Origin: Aliarcobacter sp.
GTDB lineage: Bacteria; Campylobacterota; Campylobacteria; Campylobacterales; Arcobacteraceae
Length of the DNA: 64,000 nt
Assembly: GCA_028689025.1 (NCBI GenBank)
Contig: JAQTXA010000010.1
Span: 28,203-92,202, forward strand
Direction: 5' to 3'
The notes beneath the pieces were generated by a model. The model was not told where the DNA came from. It saw only the letters and a list, made by a program, of their open reading frames with translations, and made no database searches. Shown here in pieces: positions 58,822 through 64,000 of the stretch. A program made the translations under genes and the position numbers. The first letter of the stretch is position 1, and every line of letters begins with the position of its first letter.

Positions 58822-61554
58822 CTATTTTAAAACTTCTTCACATCTATTACAAAGTGTTTCTTCTTTAACTGCTGTAAATTTCCAACATCTTGGACATTTA
58901 TGCTCAATTGCTTTATATACTTCAAAAACATTTCCATCTATTTGGAAACTTCCAAGTATATCAGAGTTTTGTTTATCTTTTGTTACAGCACTTACCAAGA
59001 ACCAATCACTTGATTCTACTTCATCTAATGCTATTATATCCTCACAATTAGTGTAAATCATTAGTTCAAGTGTAGATTTTATAACTTTTTCTTTACTTAA
59101 TGCATCTTTTATCTCAGAAAACTTCTCTTTTGCTGCAAATAATGTTGCTTCATTAATAGTTACTTCAATATTTGGTAATTCAACTTTTTTATAATCAAAA
59201 ATATCTTCACAATCACCTTTTAAAAATGCAGGTGCAAAAGATAATAACTCATCCATAGTATATGTTAAAATTGGAGCCATTGTTGAAATTAATTTTTTAG
59301 CAATTAATGCCATTGCACTTTGAGATGCAAGTCTGTGAATATCATTTTTATCATCACAATATAATCTATCTTTACAAACATCTAAATAAATTCCAGATAA
59401 ATCAACAACTAAAAAATTGTTTAATTTATTTAAACCTTTTGAAAATTCATATACATTAAATGAAGCTTCAATTTCATCAAATACTTTTTTAGCTTTATTT
59501 ACAACCCATTTGTCTAAAGGTCCCATTTTATCAACTGATACTATCTCTTGTAAATCTGAAACATTTGCAAGTAAGAATCTTGCTGTGTTTCTGATTTTTC
59601 TATAAAGTTCTGCATTTTGTTTTAAGATATTATCAGAAATTTTTAAATCAGATTGATAATCACTCATAGCAACCCAAAGTCTTAAAATTTCACTTCCGTA
59701 CTCTTTTAAAACTTTATCAGGAGCAACTACATTTCCTTTTGATTTAGACATTTTTTCACCTTTTTCATCAACAGTGAATCCATGTGTTAAAATCGATTTA
59801 TAAGGAGCAATTTCACTTGAAGCTAAAGTTGTTAAAAGTGAAGATTGGAACCAACCTCTATGTTGGTCACTTCCTTCAAGATACATATCAGCAGGGAAAG
59901 TTCCAGCATCATAATTTCTACTTCTTAAAACTGCATTTTGAGTTGAACCTGAGTCAAACCATACATCTAAAATATCAGTTGTTTTTTCTAAATCATCAGG
60001 ATTTAAACCACTTCCTGGATATAGTAATTCTGAAATTTCTAAATCATACCAAGCATCACAACCTTTTTGTTCAAAAATCATAGCTGTGTAATTTAAAACT
60101 TTTTCATCAAAAACAATTTCATCAGTTTTTTTATTTCTAAAAAATGCAATTGGAACACCCCAATCTCTTTGTCTTGAAATACACCAGTCAGGTCTTCCCT
60201 CTAACATTGCTTTTAATCTATTTCTTCCCCACTCAGGATAGAAAGTTAAATCTTCAACAACTTTTAGTGCATTTTCTCTTAATGTTTTATTTTGTTTTCC
60301 ATAATTATCATCAATTGAGATAAACCATTGTTTTGTTGCTCTAAAGATAATTGGTGTATGTGTTCTCCAACAGTGTGGATAAGAGTGTCTAATATCTACT
60401 CTTTTTAATAAAGCATCACCTAACTCTTCTAAAATTAAATCATTTGCTTTAAATACATTTAAACCTAAATATTTTTCAGTATCTCTAAAAAGTTTTTCTC
60501 TAACAATTGTTTCATCATATTTACCAAATGCATCAACTGGCATGATTACATCTAAACCATAAACTAAACCTATTTTATAGTCATCTTCTCCATGTCCAGG
60601 AGCTGTATGAACTGCACCTGATCCTGAATCCATCATAACATGCTCACCTAAAACAATTTTAGAAGTTCTACCATTTAATGGATTTATTGCATTTGTATTT
60701 TCTAAATCTTTAGGATTTATAGTTTCAACTATTTCACCTTTGATTACTTCATTCTCAATTAATGCATTATATAATTTTTTAGCCACGATAAATTTGTCAC
60801 TTGTTTTTACATAATCTTCTTCACCATTTAATGAAATTCCAGTATTTGCAGGAAGTGTCCAAGGTGTTGTTGTCCAAATAATAATACTTGCATCAATAGA
60901 TTCATGTTTAAATGCTACATAAATTGATGGAGATGTTTTATCTTCATATTCAACTTCAGCTTCAGCAAGTGCAGTTTGAGCAGCCCATGACCAATAAACT
61001 GGTTTGCTTCTTTGAATTAATAAACCTTGTTTTGCAATTGCACATAACTCTCTATAAATATTTGCTTCAAATTTAAAATCCATAGTTAAATAAGGATTTT
61101 CCCAATCAGCAATAACACCTAATTGTTTAAACTCACTTTTTTGAATATCAACAAATTTAGTTGCATGGTCACGACATAGTTGTCTAAGTTTTGATTTTGG
61201 AAGTATTTTTTTCTTCTCAGAACCAATTTTTTCTTCAACTTTTTGCTCAATTGGTAAACCATGACAATCCCATCCTGGAACATATCTGATTGATTTCCCT
61301 TCAAAATAATGAAATTTATTGATAATATCTTTTAAAATTTTATTTAATGCATGTCCAATATGAATATTACCATTAGCATAAGGAGGTCCATCATGAAGTG
61401 TAAACGACTCACAACCTACTCTATTTTGTTTCATTTTTTCGTAAACTTTTTTCTCATCCCATTGTTTATATTTAATAGGTTCATTTTGAGGAAGATTTCC
61501 TCTCATTGGAAAATCTGTTTTTGGAAGTAGTAAACTCTCTTTATAATCCATCAT
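58822..61554 (-). CDS. ileS: Isoleucine--tRNA ligase
   Basis: 910 residues from the ATG at 61554, preceded by AAAGGTG; a TTG 18 bases upstream is in frame but lies before that ribosome-binding site. HIGH motif in PPYANGNIHIGHALNK (about 58-73), editing domain with TTTPWTLPANTGISL, YLEGSDQHRGWFQSSL near 552, and KMSKS in EKGEKMSKSKGNVVAPD near 591-607. The C-terminal zinc finger CPRCWKF..CNRCEE shows the complete bacterial type. Charges tRNA-Ile. First gene of the run ileS-(small membrane protein)-nifU-like-(helical)-murE. Confidence 0.98.
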   Translation of the reverse strand: MMDYKESLLLPKTDFPMRGNLPQNEPIKYKQWDEKKVYEKMKQNRVGCESFTLHDGPPYANGNIHIGHALNKILKDIINKFHYFEGKSIRYVPGWDCHGLPIEQKVEEKIGSEKKKILPKSKLRQLCRDHATKFVDIQKSEFKQLGVIADWENPYLTMDFKFEANIYRELCAIAKQGLLIQRSKPVYWSWAAQTALAEAEVEYEDKTSPSIYVAFKHESIDASIIIWTTTPWTLPANTGISLNGEEDYVKTSDKFIVAKKLYNALIENEVIKGEIVETINPKDLENTNAINPLNGRTSKIVLGEHVMMDSGSGAVHTAPGHGEDDYKIGLVYGLDVIMPVDAFGKYDETIVREKLFRDTEKYLGLNVFKANDLILEELGDALLKRVDIRHSYPHCWRTHTPIIFRATKQWFISIDDNYGKQNKTLRENALKVVEDLTFYPEWGRNRLKAMLEGRPDWCISRQRDWGVPIAFFRNKKTDEIVFDEKVLNYTAMIFEQKGCDAWYDLEISELLYPGSGLNPDDLEKTTDILDVWFDSGSTQNAVLRSRNYDAGTFPADMYLEGSDQHRGWFQSSLLTTLASSEIAPYKSILTHGFTVDEKGEKMSKSKGNVVAPDKVLKEYGSEILRLWVAMSDYQSDLKISDNILKQNAELYRKIRNTARFLLANVSDLQEIVSVDKMGPLDKWVVNKAKKVFDEIEASFNVYEFSKGLNKLNNFLVVDLSGIYLDVCKDRLYCDDKNDIHRLASQSAMALIAKKLISTMAPILTYTMDELLSFAPAFLKGDCEDIFDYKKVELPNIEVTINEATLFAAKEKFSEIKDALSKEKVIKSTLELMIYTNCEDIIALDEVESSDWFLVSAVTKDKQNSDILGSFQIDGNVFEVYKAIEHKCPRCWKFTAVKEETLCNRCEEVLK

Positions 61555-61798
61555 CACACCTTTGATATTCAAAATATTTATAGTTTTTATAATTAAGGTA
61601 TAGATTATATCTAATTTAATTTAAAAATAAATTTATCAATGATGTAAAGAAGTAATAAAATCATTTTTATATTAATGTAGTGTTACTAATATCTATACTT
61701 TAATAATATTATTAAGAAAAACTTCTATCCTTTTAACCAAAATATAAATTTAATATGATACTATCTCACAATATTTCACAAAAACATAGGAATGATAA

Positions 61799-63160
61799 AT
61801 GAATGAAAAACACTATGAGGTCGTAATTGTTGGTGGGGGAATCTCTGGAGCAGCTCTATTTTATGAGTTAGCTAAATATTCTACTGCTAAAAATATCTGT
61901 TTATTAGAAAAATATGAAGACCTTGCTACTTTAAACTCAAAAGGTACAAGTAACTCACAAACTATCCACGTTGGTGACATCGAAACTAACTATACTTTAG
62001 ATAAAGCTAAGATCACAAAAAGAACTGCAAAAATGATTGAAAAGTTTTGTTTACAATATAATTTACAAGAAAAAATTATGTTTAAACATCAAAAAATGGC
62101 TTTAGGTGTTGGAGAAAAAGAAGTTGAATTTATCACAAAAAGATATCATGAATTTAAAGAAATTTTTCCATATTTAGAGTTATGGGATAAAGAAAAACTA
62201 AGAGAATTAGAACCAAAATTAGTTTATGCAGATAAAGAACAAACAAAAGATAGACCAGAACCAATAATTGCAATGGGTGCGAAAGATGAATACACTACTG
62301 TTGATTATGGTGAAATGACAAAAGAGTTAGCAAAAGCAGGACAAAATGCTGACACTTCTAAAAGAACTGATATTTTCTTCAATTCAGAAGTTGAAGAAAT
62401 TGAAAAAATTGGTAATAAATTTAAATTAACAACTGTTAATGGTACAGTTTATACAGCAGATTTTGTTGTTGTAGATGCAGGTGCGCATTCATTATACTTA
62501 GCTCACAAAATGGGTTATGGTAAACATATGGGTTCTTTATCAATGGCTGGTTCATTCTATATTACAAATGGTGAGTTTTTAAATGGTAAAGTATACATGG
62601 TACAAAATGATAAATTACCATTTGCAGCACTTCATGGAGATCCAGATATCTTAGAAAATGGTAAAACAAGATTTGGTCCAACTGCTCTTGCTTTATTAGT
62701 TTTAGAAAGATATAAAGGTGGTAAATCAATATTCCAATGTTTAAAAACTATGAATATTGATGGAAGCATTATAAAAATCTTCTGGGATTTATTAAAAGAT
62801 TCAGAGATTAGAAATTATGTATTCAAAAATTTCTTATTTGAAGTTCCTGGAATTAACAAAGGTTTATTTGTTAAAGATGCAAGAAAAATCGTTCCTTCTT
62901 TAAGTGTTGATGATTTAGAATATGCAAAAGGATTTGGTGGAGTTAGACCACAAGTTCTTAACAAAACTGAGAAAAAATTAATGCTTGGTGAAGCATCATT
63001 AAATGAAAATGGAATTATCTTTAATATGACTCCAAGTCCAGGTGCTACATCTTGTTTGGGTAATGCACAAAGAGATGTTAAAGTAATTTGTGATTATTTA
63101 AATCTTGAATTTGATGAAGCTGCTTTCTTAGCTGATTTAACTGATCCAGAAATCGCATAA
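61799..63160 (+). CDS. mqo: Malate:quinone oxidoreductase (Helicobacter type)
   Basis: 453 residues. FAD-binding dinucleotide fold VVIVGGGISGAALFYELAKY (about 8-27), SKGTSNSQTIHVGDIETNY (about 47-65), VVVDAGAHSLYLAHKMGYG near 221-239 (the second FAD segment), GVRPQVLNKTEKKLMLGEA near 380 and SPGATSCLGNAQRD near 417 are as in the H. pylori and C. jejuni enzyme rather than the E. coli Mqo. It oxidises malate to oxaloacetate with quinone as acceptor, at the inner membrane. AGGAATGATAA before the ATG; a strong hairpin lies behind it. Confidence 0.9.
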   Translation: MNEKHYEVVIVGGGISGAALFYELAKYSTAKNICLLEKYEDLATLNSKGTSNSQTIHVGDIETNYTLDKAKITKRTAKMIEKFCLQYNLQEKIMFKHQKMALGVGEKEVEFITKRYHEFKEIFPYLELWDKEKLRELEPKLVYADKEQTKDRPEPIIAMGAKDEYTTVDYGEMTKELAKAGQNADTSKRTDIFFNSEVEEIEKIGNKFKLTTVNGTVYTADFVVVDAGAHSLYLAHKMGYGKHMGSLSMAGSFYITNGEFLNGKVYMVQNDKLPFAALHGDPDILENGKTRFGPTALALLVLERYKGGKSIFQCLKTMNIDGSIIKIFWDLLKDSEIRNYVFKNFLFEVPGINKGLFVKDARKIVPSLSVDDLEYAKGFGGVRPQVLNKTEKKLMLGEASLNENGIIFNMTPSPGATSCLGNAQRDVKVICDYLNLEFDEAAFLADLTDPEIA

Positions 63161-63177
63161 ATTTCTTCCAGAATCAT

Positions 63178-63210
63178 ATATAAGATAAGAGGAACTCTCT
63201 TATCTTATAT
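63178..63210. terminator. Perfect 14-bp hairpin behind mqo
   Basis: ATATAAGATAAGAG (63178-63191), loop GAACT, CTCTTATCTTATAT (63197-63210), 17 bases behind the stop. No clear T-run follows (ACACTCC), so it may stabilise the message or act as a factor-dependent end. Confidence 0.6.
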
Positions 63211-63311
63211 ACACTCCTTTATTTTACTCCAAATTATATATTCAACATTATCTTTTTTTAATATTAAACCTATAGAATACAGTTATAAACTAATTTAAAA
63301 GGATTTATTTA

Positions 63312-63803
63312 ATGTTTAATGATATTTTCAATGAAAATGATATGACAATGCTACAAACACTTTTAAGAGCAAATAAACAAACAATAACTACAGCGGAATC
63401 TTGTACAGGAGGATTAGTAGCAAGTATGATTACAAAAGTTTCTGGTTCATCAGATATTTTTAATGGAAGCATCGTAACCTACTCTAATAAAATAAAAAAT
63501 CAAGAATTAAATGTAAAAAATGAAACTTTAGAAAAATATGGTGCCGTTAGTTGTGAAGTTGTTAATGAGATGTTAGATGGTGTAATTAGTAAATTTGATG
63601 CAGATTTCGCAATTGCTATTTCAGGAATAGCAGGTCCAAATGGAGGAACAAAAGACAAACCAGTTGGTACGGTTATCATTGGAATATCTGATTCAAATAG
63701 CCATAAAATAGTGAATGTCTATAATTTTAGTGGTTCGAGAGAAGAGGTTCAAATTCAGTCTGCAAAAGTGGCATTAAAAGAAATTTTGAAATTTATCCAA
63801 TAA
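63312..63803 (+). CDS. CinA C-terminal-domain protein (nicotinamide-nucleotide amidase, PncC-like)
   Basis: 163 residues, the stand-alone CinA C-terminal domain. TITTAESCTGGLVASMITKVSG (about 24-45; outlined, Ser/Cys of the active site in AESCTGG), SNKIKNQELNV, YGAVSCEVVNEM, and AISGIAGPNGGTKDKPVGTV near 98-117 are the family motifs. It hydrolyses NMN to nicotinate mononucleotide in NAD recycling. AAAGGATTTATTTA precedes the ATG. The next promoter starts 4 bases after its stop. Confidence 0.93.
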   Translation: MFNDIFNENDMTMLQTLLRANKQTITTAESCTGGLVASMITKVSGSSDIFNGSIVTYSNKIKNQELNVKNETLEKYGAVSCEVVNEMLDGVISKFDADFAIAISGIAGPNGGTKDKPVGTVIIGISDSNSHKIVNVYNFSGSREEVQIQSAKVALKEILKFIQ

Positions 63804-63807
63804 TCTC

Positions 63808-63836
63808 TTGACAAATAAATATATTTGCACTATAAT
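63808..63836 (+). promoter_or_regulatory. Consensus promoter of the tRNA cluster
   Basis: TTGACA (63808-63813), 17-base spacer and TATAAT (63831-63836): a perfect sigma-70 promoter, rare in this AT-rich genome, placed 42 bases ahead of tRNA-Lys. It probably drives a tRNA operon that continues beyond the right edge. Confidence 0.85.
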
Positions 63837-63877
63837 TCCAGTCCAATTTAAGTAGAACAACTTAAATTACCAAATGT

Positions 63878-63953
63878 GACCCGTTAGCTCAGCCGGTAGA
63901 GCATCTCACTTTTAATGAGGGGGCCGATGGTTCGAATCCATCACGGGTCACCA
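63878..63953 (+). tRNA. tRNA-Lys (anticodon UUU)
   Basis: 76 bases with encoded CCA. Acceptor GACCCGT pairs with ACGGGTC; D arm GCTC..GAGC; anticodon arm TCTCA-CTTTTAA-TGAGG gives anticodon TTT in the loop CTTTTAA; T arm with GGTTCGAATCC and an A discriminator before CCA. Complete and canonical. Confidence 0.97.
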
Positions 63954-63977
63954 TTTATTTTTTTGTTACACAATCTT

Positions 63978-64000
63978 GGCCCCTTCATCTAACGGTTAGG
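63978..64000 (+). tRNA. 5' part of a second tRNA, probably tRNA-Glu
   Basis: The last 23 bases, GGCCCCTTCATCTAACGGTTAGG, match the acceptor and D arm of bacterial tRNA-Glu (TTCATCTAACGGTTAGG is its typical D-arm part). The rest lies outside the window, so the anticodon cannot be read; tRNA-Gln is less likely. It follows tRNA-Lys by 24 bases. Confidence 0.75.

Overview
The window looks like a chromosomal segment of a low-GC member of the Campylobacterota, most likely an Arcobacter-type organism. I infer this from the very AT-rich base composition, the Campylobacterota-style gene set (Helicobacter-type malate:quinone oxidoreductase, a ChePep-like gene beside gmk, CcoI/CcoS, many di-heme peroxidases and small c-type cytochromes, many c-di-GMP proteins) and the full thiosulfate oxidation cluster. 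No database search was possible, so species assignment is inference. Most of the window is core or respiratory chromosome; I see no prophage, integrase, insertion sequence or CRISPR array.

Layout. 1-5 kb: the end of a degenerate EAL protein, an orphan RND pump, a lipoprotein, an FKBP-type isomerase and a tiny lysine-rich protein. 5.8-6.5 kb: a 720-base non-coding stretch holding two inverted copies of a structured repeat. 7-10 kb: valS. 10-24 kb: a sulfur-oxidation region. The minus-strand run soxC-soxD-soxX-soxY-soxZ-soxA-(soxK-like)-(rhodanese)-soxB-(cytochrome/thioredoxin) is followed by MOSC, DsrE-like and alpha/beta hydrolase genes, and is flanked by a second rhodanese, an MBL hydrolase and a DJ-1/PfpI protein. 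24-26 kb: a UvrD-type helicase. 26.7-39 kb: an oxidative and nitrosative stress region with nnrS, msrP-msrQ, a Sel1 protein, tpx, and two separate pairs of a di-heme cytochrome c peroxidase gene with a membrane c-di-GMP enzyme. 39-45 kb: a zinc/manganese-type ABC transporter, a YdcF-like protein, the three-gene AmmeMemoRadiSam set, hemH and an orphan ABC ATPase. 45.5-50.3 kb: a small cytochrome c, ccoS-ccoI for cbb3 oxidase assembly, and a response regulator with an EAL domain. 50.3-54.6 kb: the minus-strand run rpsB-tsf-(lolD-like)-(chePep-like)-gmk, preceded by a strongly structured leader RNA. 54.6-61.6 kb: an unknown gene, a histidine kinase, murE, a helical protein, a NifU-type scaffold, a small membrane protein and ileS. 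61.8-64 kb: mqo, a CinA C-terminal-domain gene, and tRNA-Lys followed by the start of tRNA-Glu.

How it fits together. The Sox enzymes would oxidise thiosulfate in the periplasm and feed electrons through small c-type cytochromes to a cbb3 oxidase, whose assembly factors CcoS/CcoI are here. The peroxidases, MsrPQ, Tpx and NnrS deal with peroxide, oxidised methionine and nitrosative stress. The most interesting observation is that both di-heme peroxidase genes overlap, by exactly 8 nt, the start of a membrane protein with an all-helical periplasmic sensor region. One of these keeps an intact EAL phosphodiesterase site (GGDEF lost), the other an intact GGDEF cyclase site. This suggests a paired peroxide or redox to c-di-GMP signalling module with opposite outputs. 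Other leads are a pseudoknotted rpsB leader RNA, the dispersed structured repeat, the AmmeMemoRadiSam set, a cytochrome-thioredoxin fusion in the sox cluster and the ChePep-like gene.
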